A DNA stretch of 64,000 bases from Rubrivivax sp. (GTDB lineage: Bacteria; Pseudomonadota; Gammaproteobacteria; Burkholderiales; Burkholderiaceae_C): positions 1 through 64,000 of the forward strand of contig JAHCKS010000007.1 of the NCBI GenBank assembly GCA_026125665.1, read 5' to 3'. Positions 51,298 through 60,386 of this stretch are shown here, one piece after another. The translations under genes and the position numbers were made by a program. The notes beneath the pieces are model-generated. The model searched no databases, was not told the origin of the DNA, and saw nothing but the letters and a program-made list of their open reading frames with translations. How positions within the stretch are numbered: the stretch's first letter is position 1; each line of letters starts with the position of its first letter.

Positions 51298-52428
51298 ATG
51301 CCCCGCCCGATCGAAGCCCTCGTGCACACCGGCGCGCTCGCGCACAACCTGGCGCGGGCGCGCCGTGCCGCGCCCGACGCGCGCCTGTGGGCGGTGGTGA
51401 AGGCCGACGCGTACGGCCACGGCATCGAGCGGGCCTACGCGGGGCTGCGCCGCGCCGACGGCTTCGCGCTGCTCGACCTGGCCGAGGCCGAGCGCGTGCG
51501 GGCCCTCGGCTGGCGCGGGCCGGTGCTGCTGCTCGAGGGCGTGTTCGAGCCGCGCGACCTGGAGGTGGTCTCGCGCCTGGACCTGTGGCACACGGTGCAC
51601 TGCACCGAGCAGATCGACTGGCTCGCCGCGCACCGCACGGCCGATCCGCACCACGTGTTCCTGAAGATGAACAGCGGCATGAACCGCCTCGGGTTCCGGC
51701 CCGAGAGCTACCGCGCCGCCTGGGCGCGGCTCAACGCGCTGCCGCAGGTGGGCGAGGTGGGCCTGATGACGCACTTCGCCGATGCCGACGGCCCGCGCGG
51801 CATCGAACCGCAGGTGCGCGCCTTTGCCGCGGTGACGCGCGACCTGCCCGGCGAGCGCAGTGTCGCCAACAGCGCGGCCATCCTGCGCCACCACGGCGCC
51901 GACGGGTTGCCCGGCTCGCTGCGCGGCCACGGCGCAGGCGACTGGGTGCGTGCCGGCATCATGACCTACGGCAGCGCACCCGACTTTCCCGAGCACGACG
52001 CCGCGCACTGGGGGCTGGAGCCGGCGATGACGCTGCGCACGCGCCTCATCGCCACGCAGCAGCTCGAGCCCGGCGACACGGTGGGCTACGGCAGTGCCTT
52101 CGCCGCCGAGCGTGCAATGCGCATCGGCATCGCCGCCTGCGGCTACGCCGACGGCTACCCGCGCCACGCCGGCACCGGCACGCCGGTGCTGGTGGACGGC
52201 ATGCGCACGACGACGGTGGGCCGCGTGTCGATGGACATGCTGGCGGTCGATCTCTCGGGGCTGCCCGGGGCGGGCATCGGCAGCGAGGTGACGCTGTGGG
52301 GCCGCGGTCCCGGCGGCTCCGGGGGCGCCGTGCTGCCGATCGATGCCGTGGCACGCGCCGCCGGTACGATCGGCTACGAGTTGATGTGCGCGCTGGCGCG
52401 GCGGGTGCCGGTGCGCGCCGTGGACTGA
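51298..52428 (+). CDS. alr: alanine racemase
   Basis: A 376-residue PLP enzyme: K35 in [11 protein letters not shown] forms the Schiff base, and the second catalytic residue, Tyr, lies in [12 protein letters not shown]. It also has [17 protein letters not shown] and CGYADGYPR. It converts L- to D-alanine for peptidoglycan. ATG 51298 fits the family start; an in-frame upstream ATG/GTG at 51247 adds 17 residues with no homology. Length is normal. Confidence 0.93.
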   Translation: MPRPIEALVHTGALAHNLARARRAAPDARLWAVVKADAYGHGIERAYAGLRRADGFALLDLAEAERVRALGWRGPVLLLEGVFEPRDLEVVSRLDLWHTVHCTEQIDWLAAHRTADPHHVFLKMNSGMNRLGFRPESYRAAWARLNALPQVGEVGLMTHFADADGPRGIEPQVRAFAAVTRDLPGERSVANSAAILRHHGADGLPGSLRGHGAGDWVRAGIMTYGSAPDFPEHDAAHWGLEPAMTLRTRLIATQQLEPGDTVGYGSAFAAERAMRIGIAACGYADGYPRHAGTGTPVLVDGMRTTTVGRVSMDMLAVDLSGLPGAGIGSEVTLWGRGPGGSGGAVLPIDAVARAAGTIGYELMCALARRVPVRAVD

Positions 52429-52461
52429 AGACGCAACGAACCCGCGGAGGAGAACCCCGGC

Positions 52462-52731
52462 ATGGAACGCGGAATCATCGGCACGATCATCCTCGGCCTC
52501 ATCGTCGGCGCCATCGCGCGCTTCGTCGTGCCCGGCGAGCAGAAGATGGGCTGGATCATGACCTGCGTGCTCGGCGTGGCCGGCTCGTTCGCCGCCGGCC
52601 TCGTCGGCCAGCTGCTCGGCTGGTACCAGGTCGGGCAGGGGGCGGGCTGGATCGCCTCGATCGTCGGCGCGGTCGTGCTGCTGCTGGTCGTCGGCAAGAT
52701 GAAGGGCGGCTCGGGCGGCACGTCGAGCTGA
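52462..52731 (+). CDS. GlsB/YeaQ/YmgE-family membrane protein
   Basis: An 89-residue protein of three hydrophobic segments: IIGTIILGLIVGAIARFVVPG, WIMTCVLGVAGSFAAGLVGQLLG and WIASIVGAVVLLLVVGKMKGG. These match the transglycosylase-associated/GlsB family, which is induced in envelope stress. It follows alr by 33 bases with GGAGGAG upstream of the ATG. Confidence 0.88.
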   Translation: MERGIIGTIILGLIVGAIARFVVPGEQKMGWIMTCVLGVAGSFAAGLVGQLLGWYQVGQGAGWIASIVGAVVLLLVVGKMKGGSGGTSS

Positions 52732-52738
52732 GCGCGGC

Positions 52739-52790
52739 GCGCGGGCGCGCGCACGCGCACGGGCACGCGCACGGGCACGCGCGGCGGCGA
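52739..52790. repeat. GC-only microsatellite-like tract
   Basis: CACGCG and CACGGG units repeat in the 99-base gap between the GlsB-like gene and radA. It is low-complexity GC sequence without coding sense and possibly Z-DNA-prone; no function is claimed. Confidence 0.5.
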
Positions 52791-52830
52791 CCGGCTGGGC
52801 GGGCGTTCCCGCGCCCCGCACAATCGTCGC

Positions 52831-54261
52831 ATGGCCCACGCCAAGCCCGCGAAGACCGTCTTCAGCTGCCGCGCCTGCGGCGGCGAGAGCCCGAAGTGGC
52901 TCGGCAAGTGCCCGCACTGCGGCGAGTGGAACACGCTCGACGAGGTGCGGGCCGAAGCGCCGCAGAAGCATCGCTTCCAGGCGCTTTCCGCCGCCGGCGC
53001 AGGCGCGGCGGCGCAGGCCGTGGCCACGCTGTCCGAGATCGAGGCGGCAGACTGCGAGCGCACGAGCACCGGCCAGGAAGAGCTCGACCGAGTGCTCGGC
53101 GGCGGGCTCGTGGCCGGCGGCGTGGTGCTGATCGGCGGTGACCCCGGCATCGGCAAGAGCACGCTGCTGCTGCAGGCGCTGGACGCGATGTCCGCCCGCC
53201 TGCCGGTGCTCTACGTCACCGGCGAGGAGAGCGGCGCGCAGGTGGCGCTGCGCGCGCGGCGGCTGGGCCTGTCCGGCGCGCGCGTGCGCGTGCTGGCCGA
53301 GATCCAGCTCGAGCGCATCCTCGCGACGATCGAGGCCGAGAAGCCCGCCCTGGTCGTCATCGATTCGATCCAGACGCTGTACTCGAGCGAGCTGACGTCG
53401 GCGCCGGGCTCGGTGACGCAGGTGCGCGAGTGCGCGGCGCAGCTCACGCGCGTGGCCAAATCGGGTGGACTTGGCGGACCGGGCGGATCGGGCGGATCGG
53501 GCGGGCCGCCGGGCATCGCGCTCGTGCTCGTCGGCCACGTCACGAAGGAAGGCGCGCTCGCCGGGCCACGGGTGCTCGAGCACATCGTCGACACGGTGCT
53601 CTACTTCGAGGGTGACACGCACTCCAGCTTCCGCCTCGTGCGGGCGGTGAAGAACCGCTTCGGCGCCGTCAACGAGATCGGCGTGTTCGCGATGACCGAG
53701 CGCGGCCTGAAGGGCGTGGCCAATCCGAGCGCGATCTTCCTTTCCACGCACGGCGAGCCGGTGCCGGGCTCGTGCGTGCTCGTCACGCTGGAAGGCACGC
53801 GGCCGCTGCTGGTGGAGATCCAGGCGCTGGTGGACAGCGGCGGTGCGAGCCCGCGGCGGCTTTCAGTGGGGCTGGACCGCGACCGCCTGGCGATGCTGCT
53901 GGCGGTGCTGCACCGGCACGCCGGCGTCTCGTGCATGGACCAGGATGTCTTCGTCAACGCCGTGGGCGGCGTGCGCATCGACGAGCCGGCGGCCGACCTC
54001 GCCGTGCTGCTGGCCATCCAGGGCAGCCTGCGCGCACGCGCGCTGCCGCGCGGCTTCATCGCCTTCGGCGAGGTCGGGCTGGCCGGCGAGGTGCGTCCGG
54101 CGCCGCGCGGCCAGGAGCGGCTGCGCGAAGCGGCCAAGCTCGGTTTCAGCGTCGCCGTCGTGCCGCAGGCCAACGCGCCGAAGAAGCCGATCGAGGGCCT
54201 CGAAGTGCATGCCGTACGGCGCATCGAGGAGGCCATCGACGCCGTCCGGTCATTGGCCTGA
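52831..54261 (+). CDS. radA: DNA repair protein RadA
   Basis: A 476-residue protein. The zinc finger C13-C16-C27-C30 (CRACGGESPKWLGKCPHC), RecA-like core with Walker A GGDPGIGKST, YVTGEES, and the RadA KNRFG motif (VKNRFGAVNEIGVF) precede a Lon-like C-terminal domain (about 295-476). It is a branch-migration helicase in recombination. A Gly/Ser/Pro-rich insert at about residues 209-226 is coded by 9-bp tandem repeats; see findings. Confidence 0.94.
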   Translation: MAHAKPAKTVFSCRACGGESPKWLGKCPHCGEWNTLDEVRAEAPQKHRFQALSAAGAGAAAQAVATLSEIEAADCERTSTGQEELDRVLGGGLVAGGVVLIGGDPGIGKSTLLLQALDAMSARLPVLYVTGEESGAQVALRARRLGLSGARVRVLAEIQLERILATIEAEKPALVVIDSIQTLYSSELTSAPGSVTQVRECAAQLTRVAKSGGLGGPGGSGGSGGPPGIALVLVGHVTKEGALAGPRVLEHIVDTVLYFEGDTHSSFRLVRAVKNRFGAVNEIGVFAMTERGLKGVANPSAIFLSTHGEPVPGSCVLVTLEGTRPLLVEIQALVDSGGASPRRLSVGLDRDRLAMLLAVLHRHAGVSCMDQDVFVNAVGGVRIDEPAADLAVLLAIQGSLRARALPRGFIAFGEVGLAGEVRPAPRGQERLREAAKLGFSVAVVPQANAPKKPIEGLEVHAVRRIEEAIDAVRSLA

Positions 54262-54350
54262 GGCGGGCCGGCGGCCCTTGTCCGCGGGCCATACTGCCCG
54301 CACGTTGCCGGGTGCGGCCGGCACCCGGCGGGCCGAGGAGGATGCCGATC

Positions 54351-54623
54351 ATGTGGAAACGCCTCGCGGTGCTGTGGTCCGTGGTGCGCGGCGACGCGCG
54401 GCTGCTGTGGCGGGCGCTGAAGCATCCGCAGGCGCCGCTGTGGCTGAAGGCCGGCGCGGTGGCCATCGTCGCCTACGTGATCTGGCCACTGGATCTGATC
54501 CCGGACTTCCTGACGGTCTTCGGCATCGTCGACGACATCGTGCTGGTGCCGCTGGCCATCCGCTTCCTGCTCGACCGGCTGCCGCCGGCGCTGCGCGCGG
54601 ACATCTCGCGCCCCACGGCCTGA
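54351..54623 (+). CDS. YkvA/DUF1232-family membrane protein
   Basis: A 90-residue protein with one clear membrane segment and the DUF1232 motif YVIWPLDLIPDFLTVFGIVDDI. ATG 54351 has GAGGAG ten bases upstream, better than the ATG at 54342. Family function is unknown. It follows radA by 89 bases. Confidence 0.85.
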   Translation: MWKRLAVLWSVVRGDARLLWRALKHPQAPLWLKAGAVAIVAYVIWPLDLIPDFLTVFGIVDDIVLVPLAIRFLLDRLPPALRADISRPTA

Positions 54624-54639
54624 GGACGGCGGCGCACGT

Positions 54640-55443
54640 TCAGGCGCGTGCCGGGGCCGCGGAGGCCCGCGAGCGGCGGCTCTGCCACCGCTCGCGCAGC
54701 GCGTGCACGAGCCCGTAGCGCACGCGGCGCAGCTCGTTGCCGAAGCGGTAGGCGTAGGTGCGCAGGCGCCGCCATTTCGCGAACTTGCGGCTCGCCGTCG
54801 ACGTGATGGTCGAGGCGATCACCTCGTCGTGTCCGCAGGGCGTGGGCGTCACGAGGCGGAACTTCAGGCCGAAGCGCCAGCCCTGGTCGAACACATGGTC
54901 GTACGGCAGGCTCATCGGCAGCAGGCCGGCGACGTAGGCCTCGGCCGCGCGGCGGTTGAGCACATAGGCGCTCGATCCGGTGCAGCGGGTCAGCATCACC
55001 GCGAGCCAATGCCCGGGCGCCACCTCGAGGTAGCGCACCGGCGTGCCCGAATGCACGGCCGAGAGCTTGGCCACGTCCCAGCGCCCGCGGCAGGCGAGCA
55101 GACCCTGCAGCACGGCCGGCAGGCTGGCGTGCAGCAGCACGTCGTCCTCGAGGACCAGCGCGTACTCGTGCGGCCCGGCGAGAAGGGCGCGCATGACCTC
55201 GATGTGCGAGAGATAACATCCCAGCTCGCCGGCCGAGGAGGCCATGCCGTGCTTGCGCCGGTAGGCCGCCTCGTCGAGCGACGCGGCCTGCGCCGGCGTC
55301 AGCGCGCGTGCGTCGACGGCGGGCAGGCGAGTCCACGGCAGGCCGAGGGCGTCGAGCTGCGCGCGCACGCGCGCCAGCCGCTCGGGCGCCCGATCTAGGT
55401 TGATGACCCATGTGTGCAGGGATCGGTGCAGCGTGTCGTCCAC
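54640..55443 (-). CDS. family 25 glycosyltransferase
   Basis: A 267-residue GT25 enzyme: WVINLDRAPERLARVRAQL at the N-terminus, GELGCYLSHIEVMRALL, the metal-binding LVLEDDVLL and AYVLNRRAAEAY. Such enzymes add galactose or similar sugars to LPS or glycoproteins. It stands alone, converging on the YkvA-like gene. No acceptor can be inferred. Confidence 0.88.
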   Translation of the reverse strand: MDDTLHRSLHTWVINLDRAPERLARVRAQLDALGLPWTRLPAVDARALTPAQAASLDEAAYRRKHGMASSAGELGCYLSHIEVMRALLAGPHEYALVLEDDVLLHASLPAVLQGLLACRGRWDVAKLSAVHSGTPVRYLEVAPGHWLAVMLTRCTGSSAYVLNRRAAEAYVAGLLPMSLPYDHVFDQGWRFGLKFRLVTPTPCGHDEVIASTITSTASRKFAKWRRLRTYAYRFGNELRRVRYGLVHALRERWQSRRSRASAAPARA

Positions 55444-55486
55444 GGCGCGATTCTGCGGCCGCGACAGGGCCGGACCGGAGGGGCCC

Positions 55487-55930
55487 GTGAACGCGGCGCT
55501 CGGCTGGGGCCTCGCGGTGCTGGCCGTGGCCGTGGGCTACGCGGGCTACGGCTGGCGCGGCGTGGCGCTGGCCGTCACCGTCATCGCCTTCTGGCTGCTG
55601 CTGCAGTTCAGCCGATCGTTGCGCGTGCTGCGCGATGCCGCCGGCCGGCCCGTGGGCAGCGTCGCCAGCGCCGTCATGCTGCACGCGCAGCTGCACGAGG
55701 GCATGCGGCTGCCGCAGATCCTCAAGCTCACGAAAAGCCTCGGTCGCAAGGCCGACGCCTCCCCCCCAGGGTCGGCCGAGGAGGCTTTCGCCTGGAGCGA
55801 CGCGGCGGGCGACCGCGTGCTCGTGCACCTGCGCGAGGGGCGCCTGGCGCGCTGGACGCTCGAGCGCGCCGAGGCGCCGGCCGCCGGCGCGGGCGATGCG
55901 GCGGCCCGGCCGGACGGACCCGGAACCTAG
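55487..55930 (+). CDS. hypothetical membrane-anchored protein upstream of ilvE
   Basis: A 147-residue protein, start GTG 55487 with GGAGGGG upstream. Two hydrophobic segments occupy residues 3-40 (LAVLAVAVGYAGYGWRG, AVTVIAFWLLLQFS), then a soluble part with SVASAVMLHAQLHEGMRLPQILKLTKSLG and a Gly/Ala-rich tail. I know no family. It precedes ilvE by 60 bases. Confidence 0.6.
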   Translation: MNAALGWGLAVLAVAVGYAGYGWRGVALAVTVIAFWLLLQFSRSLRVLRDAAGRPVGSVASAVMLHAQLHEGMRLPQILKLTKSLGRKADASPPGSAEEAFAWSDAAGDRVLVHLREGRLARWTLERAEAPAAGAGDAAARPDGPGT

Positions 55931-55990
55931 AATCGAGCCCTCTCGCCGCTCTCCACGCCCTGCGGAGTCCGGCCCCTCTAGGAGCAACCC

Positions 55991-56917
55991 ATGTCGATGT
56001 CCGACCGCGACGGCAAGATCTGGATGGACGGCCGCCTCGTCGACTGGCGCGATGCCAGGATCCACGTGCTGACGCACACGCTGCACTACGGCTGCGGCGC
56101 CTTCGAAGGCGTGCGCGCGTACAAGACGGCAAGTGGCAAGACTGCCATCTTTCGCCTGCGCGAGCACACCGAGCGCCTGTTCAACAGCGCCAAGATCCTT
56201 CGAATGAAGATTCCCTACTCCATGCAGCAGGTGATGGACGCGCAGTGCGAGGTCGTGCGCGCCAACCAGCTCGACAGCTGCTATCTGCGCCCGCTGACGT
56301 GGATCGGCAGCGAGAAGCTCGGCGTGAGCCCCAAGGGCAACACGATCCACCTGATGATCGCCGCGTGGGCCTGGGGGGCCTACCTCGGCGAGGAAGGGCT
56401 GAAGCGTGGCATCCGCGTGAAGACCAGCAGCTACACGCGCCACCACGTCAACATCACGATGACGCAGGCCAAGGCGGTGAGCAACTACACCAACAGCATC
56501 CTCGCCAACATGGAGGCCACCGACGAGGGCTACGACGAGGCGATGCTGCTCGACGCCTCGGGCTTCGTCAGCGAAGGCGCGGGCGAGAACCTCTTCGTCA
56601 TCAAGAACGGCACCGTCTGCACGCCCGACCTGAGCGCCGGTGCGCTGAACGGCATCACGCGCAACACGGTCTTCCACATCTGCAAGGACCTCGGCCTGCC
56701 GCTGGTGGAGAAGCGCATCACCCGCGACGAGGTGTACATCTGCGACGAGGCGTTTTTCACCGGCACCGCGGCCGAGGTGACGCCGATCCGCGAGCTCGAC
56801 CGCATCGAGCTGGGCAGCGGCAGCCGCGGCCCCATCACCGAGAAGATCCAGAGCGCGTTCTTCGACATCGTCAACGGCCGCACGGCGAAGTACGCCGAGT
56901 GGCTGACGCCGGTGTGA
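55991..56917 (+). CDS. ilvE: branched-chain amino acid aminotransferase
   Basis: A 308-residue class IV aminotransferase with PLP lysine K161 (TQAKAVSNYTNS), HTLHYGCGAFEGVRAY (residues 29-44), YLRPLTWIG and GAGENLFVIKNG. It completes valine, leucine and isoleucine synthesis. ATG 55991 has AGGAG upstream. Start and length are as in E. coli IlvE. Confidence 0.94.
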   Translation: MSMSDRDGKIWMDGRLVDWRDARIHVLTHTLHYGCGAFEGVRAYKTASGKTAIFRLREHTERLFNSAKILRMKIPYSMQQVMDAQCEVVRANQLDSCYLRPLTWIGSEKLGVSPKGNTIHLMIAAWAWGAYLGEEGLKRGIRVKTSSYTRHHVNITMTQAKAVSNYTNSILANMEATDEGYDEAMLLDASGFVSEGAGENLFVIKNGTVCTPDLSAGALNGITRNTVFHICKDLGLPLVEKRITRDEVYICDEAFFTGTAAEVTPIRELDRIELGSGSRGPITEKIQSAFFDIVNGRTAKYAEWLTPV

Positions 56918-56931
56918 GGGCGGGGGTGGCG

Positions 56932-57153
56932 ATGAACGAAGTTGCGGGCACCGCCCCGAAGGCCGTGGTCGAGCTGGCCGCCGCCGAGCTGATGGGGCCG
57001 GGTGTCACCTTCTGCCCGAATCCGCGCATGCCACTGTGGAGCAACCACCCGAAGGTCTTCATCGACGTGGCGAAGACAGGCGAGGGGCGCTGCCCGTACT
57101 GCGGCACGGCGTACCGGCTGAGGGCCGGCGAGAAGGCGCACGCGGCGCACTGA
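56932..57153 (+). CDS. CHCC-type zinc-finger protein
   Basis: A 73-residue protein with the zf-CHCC ligands: FCPNPRMPLWSNHPKVF supplies a Cys and His, and CPYCGTAYRL supplies two Cys. It is commonly next to ilvE in betaproteobacteria and related to the NDUFS6-like zinc finger. Start ATG 56932, 15 bases after ilvE. Confidence 0.88.
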   Translation: MNEVAGTAPKAVVELAAAELMGPGVTFCPNPRMPLWSNHPKVFIDVAKTGEGRCPYCGTAYRLRAGEKAHAAH

Positions 57154-57221
57154 GAAGGTCAGAGGGAAGGCCTTCCGGGCCGACTGCCGCCCGAAGTGCA
57201 CCGGGGCGGCGCCGGAGCGGC

Positions 57222-58436
57222 CTACAGGGCGTCGATGACCTCCCGGCGCTTGCGCTGGTACTCCTCCTCGGTGAGGAGATTGGCGTCGCGCAGCCGGCGC
57301 AGCGTGCGCAGCCGGTTCTCCTGCTCCTCGAGGTAGGCGGCGTCGCGCACGCGGGGTGCCGGCGCGGAGGCGCCCGCGCGCGCATCGGCCGGCGCCGACC
57401 CCGCGGCAGCGCGGGCCGCAGGCGCCGCCGTGAGCGCTGGCGTGGCTGCGGCGGCCGGTGACGCCGTGGCCCCGGCCCCCGCCAGTGCCGCCTTCAGCCA
57501 GGGGTTGACCGCCGGCACGCCCGGTGCGGGCGACGTGCCCGGGGCCGCGATCCCGCTCAGCACACCCGATGCCAGCTGCGCCCGCTGCGGCGCCCCGTTG
57601 CCGGCCAGCAGGTCCACGACGGCCGTGGTCGGCGCGGCCGTGCCGCGATAGCCCATCGCGATGGCCGGCCGCCCCGCCTCCGGCGCGGCAACGCCCAGCG
57701 GCAGGCGCACGATCGCCGGCTCGGCACCCGACCCGCCTCGCACGAGCCCGCCGAGCCAGTCCGACTCGATGCTCAGCTTGGCCGCGGTGACCACCGCGAT
57801 CAGCGAACCGCCCAGCAGCGCCTTCGCGTCGACGAAGCGCGCCGGCACGGTGAAGCTCACGCTGCGCCCGCGCACGCGCACGTCGCGCGCGAAGAAGACC
57901 TCGGCATCGAGCGTGGCATCGACGTCGGTGCCGGCGGGCACGCCGCCTTCCACGAGCGCGTCGCGCAGCTGGCGGCGCATCAGCTCCGGCCGCGGTGTCA
58001 GCACGATCGCGCGCTCCCAGGCGTGCGCGGGGTCGGTGCGCGCTCGCCGCCCGGGCAACAGGGCCGTGTGGCCCGAGCCCGCGACACGGTCCACGTCGAG
58101 ATAGATGTCCAGGTTGAAGGCGTAGAAGCCGCGCCGCGCGAACAGCGACAGGTCTTCGTTGCCCAGAAGGCCCGGCTTGACCTGCGCGGGGTCGCGCACG
58201 GCGTTGCCGAAGGTGGCCTCGAAGCGCAGTTCTCCGCGCTCGGCAAAGACGTGCAGCGAGCGCAGGTCGAGGTCGCCGGGTTCGGCGACAGGCTCGCGCG
58301 GGTAGACGAGCGTGCCGTCACCGTCGTCGTCGCCCTCGGCGTCGGCGAGACTCAACAGCGGCGCGGGTTGCGCCAGGGAAGCCACCGGCACGGCGACACC
58401 GAACAGCAGCGCCACGGCGAGCGAACGGATCGTCAT
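57222..58436 (-). CDS. secreted glucodextranase C-terminal-type protein with SHOCT tail
   Basis: A 404-residue exported protein: a signal peptide (VALLFGVAVPVASLAQ), then the glucodextranase-C/DOMON-like beta-rich domain (about 30-260) with DAEGDDDGDGTLVYPRE, AFNLDIYLDVDR and WERAIVLTPR. An Ala/Pro/Thr-rich linker follows, and a final SHOCT-type helix pair (LRTLRRLRDANLLTEEEYQRKRREVID). Sugar-surface binding is inferred from domain and operon. Confidence 0.8.
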   Translation of the reverse strand: MTIRSLAVALLFGVAVPVASLAQPAPLLSLADAEGDDDGDGTLVYPREPVAEPGDLDLRSLHVFAERGELRFEATFGNAVRDPAQVKPGLLGNEDLSLFARRGFYAFNLDIYLDVDRVAGSGHTALLPGRRARTDPAHAWERAIVLTPRPELMRRQLRDALVEGGVPAGTDVDATLDAEVFFARDVRVRGRSVSFTVPARFVDAKALLGGSLIAVVTAAKLSIESDWLGGLVRGGSGAEPAIVRLPLGVAAPEAGRPAIAMGYRGTAAPTTAVVDLLAGNGAPQRAQLASGVLSGIAAPGTSPAPGVPAVNPWLKAALAGAGATASPAAAATPALTAAPAARAAAGSAPADARAGASAPAPRVRDAAYLEEQENRLRTLRRLRDANLLTEEEYQRKRREVIDAL

Positions 58437-58555
58437 GGGCCGGATCCTCGCGATGTCGGGCAAGCGTACAGCCAAACGCGCACGGCGGAGCGGCCCACGC
58501 AGCGGGCCCCGGCCGGTCGGGCCGGCCGGGGCGGCGGGCCGATCGCGCCGCCGCC

Positions 58556-60355
58556 TCAGAAGATCGCCTTCACGAACGCCTTCATCCGGTACTGCTTGAT
58601 GCTGGCGCGCGTACCGGTCTCGCCCGGATCGCCATCGCCGCTGATCCACTGCGACAACAGCCCGGTCTCGAAGCCCGCCAGGTTGTACGCCAGCCGAACG
58701 CCGGCAATGGTCTTCTCGTTGTCGATGTCCAGGCCCGGTGTACGGATCTCGCGCGTGTAGCGGCCATACGACAAGGCACCGTAGAGGTCGCCGAAGAGCT
58801 GGTTGCCGGCCGACAGCGTGTAGCCGCTGTCGCGCGTCTCGCGGTCGTCGGCGGCGGCAGCGATCGAGAAGTTGTTCTTGTCGAGCACGCGCTTGACCTT
58901 GGCACCCAGCTCGATGCCGCCCATCGCCGGCACGACATAGCCGATCTTGAACACGCCGATGTTCGTGCGGCGATCGTTGTTGGTCGCGAAGTAGTTCGTC
59001 AGGGCGGTCGTGATGCCCTGGCGGTTGTAGTTGTAGCCGATGCGCGTCAGCTCCAGCGCCATCGGGATCTTCGCCACCTCGTAGTTGACGAGCACGGTGT
59101 GGCCCTTCCAGCCCTGCACCGATTCGGCAGGCGCCTCGTCGAAGTCCATGAAGTCGTTGTCGACGAGGCCGTTGGCACCGGGTGCGAGGCCGCTGTCGCT
59201 GCGGCAGACGCCGCCGCCGCTGACGAAGCACTTGGCCGACGACGGGGCCTGCTGGTAGTCCCTGGCCGCGCCGCCGAGCCACAGCGACTGGCCCCACCGG
59301 TGCCACGCCGCCTCGGAGCCCTCGGTCAGCAGCACGTCGACCTCGCGGCGCGACGCCGTGTTGCTGTAGAACCCCGCGCCGATGTTGAAGTACTGGTAAT
59401 TGACCGACAGGCCGGCCACTGGCAGCGAGGCGAAGGCCGCGTCGAGCTTGATCGCCTTGCCGCGCACGTCGGATTTCGGCGAGTTGATCCACGGCTGGTC
59501 GAACAGCGGTGCCTCGTAGATCGAGCCGTAGAGGGCACCCTTGAGGTCGATGCCCCACACGCTGCCCTCGCCCTTGAGCATCGCGACCTGGCTCTTGGCG
59601 AACGTGCGGCTGTCGCGTCCGTTGAGGTCGGTGCCGTCGGTGTCCTCGAGGATGCGGTCGTTGAAGAACTGGTAGCTCGTGGCCAGTCGCACCGGGCCGA
59701 GCGTGCCCTTCAGCTGGCCGATGTAGACCGCCTCGTTGTACTGCGTCTCGTCGCTGCTGCAGCAGGCCGCGCCCTGGCCGTAGTTGTTCTGCAGATAGTT
59801 GGGCAGCGACAGGCGGCCGAACTCCCAGCTGGCGCCCTGCAGCGGCAGCGGCCCCTTGAAGTACAGCCCGTTGTAGTTGTCGCGGTCGATGTAGCGCACG
59901 ACGCCGACCGTGAAGGGGTCGAACTGGCCCCAGTCGCTGGAGCCGATCAACGCCTGGTCGAGCCACTTGTAGCCCGGCGTCAGCAGCACGTAGGCGCCGC
60001 GCAGCTTCATGAACTTGCTCTGCGTCGGTCGTGCGTTGGTGTCGGTGAAGCCTTCGTTGTTGGCGAACCCGAAGTTGGTCCAGTACGACGCCGAGCTGCG
60101 GCTCTGCAGCCGCACGCCGGCTTCGACCTGGCGCGAGATCGTCGCCTTGATGCGCAGCTCGAACTCCGTCCACTGCCCCTGGTCGGAGCCGGTGGCGGTG
60201 TCGGCGCTGCTGTCGCTGGCGCGGCGCTGGTCGCCGTCGAGGAACTTCATGTAGATGTTGGACCCGCTGAAGTCGAGCTTCTGGGCCATGACGCCGGTGC
60301 TGGCCAGGGCCAGCAGTGCCGCGGCGACGACGGGCTTGAGGGCATGGGGTTTCAC
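58556..60355 (-). CDS. outer-membrane porin-like barrel of the glucan locus
   Basis: A 599-residue secreted protein with a signal peptide (PVVAAALLALASTGVMAQ) and many aromatic, alternating strands such as RGAYVLLTPGYKWLDQALIGS, ending with Phe (FVKAIF) as outer-membrane barrels do. It would let oligosaccharides through the outer membrane. It lies between two glucodextranase-C-type genes and downstream of the permease genes. Not matched to a named porin. Confidence 0.75.
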   Translation of the reverse strand: MKPHALKPVVAAALLALASTGVMAQKLDFSGSNIYMKFLDGDQRRASDSSADTATGSDQGQWTEFELRIKATISRQVEAGVRLQSRSSASYWTNFGFANNEGFTDTNARPTQSKFMKLRGAYVLLTPGYKWLDQALIGSSDWGQFDPFTVGVVRYIDRDNYNGLYFKGPLPLQGASWEFGRLSLPNYLQNNYGQGAACCSSDETQYNEAVYIGQLKGTLGPVRLATSYQFFNDRILEDTDGTDLNGRDSRTFAKSQVAMLKGEGSVWGIDLKGALYGSIYEAPLFDQPWINSPKSDVRGKAIKLDAAFASLPVAGLSVNYQYFNIGAGFYSNTASRREVDVLLTEGSEAAWHRWGQSLWLGGAARDYQQAPSSAKCFVSGGGVCRSDSGLAPGANGLVDNDFMDFDEAPAESVQGWKGHTVLVNYEVAKIPMALELTRIGYNYNRQGITTALTNYFATNNDRRTNIGVFKIGYVVPAMGGIELGAKVKRVLDKNNFSIAAAADDRETRDSGYTLSAGNQLFGDLYGALSYGRYTREIRTPGLDIDNEKTIAGVRLAYNLAGFETGLLSQWISGDGDPGETGTRASIKQYRMKAFVKAIF

Positions 60356-60386
60356 GGTTCTCCTCGCTTGTCGGGTGGGGTGGTGA

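Noticed and set aside
52739-52790. GC-rich repeats between the GlsB-like gene and radA as a regulatory element
   Set aside because: They are simple CACGCG/CACGGG microsatellite sequence without dyad symmetry or a T run; no role can be supported.
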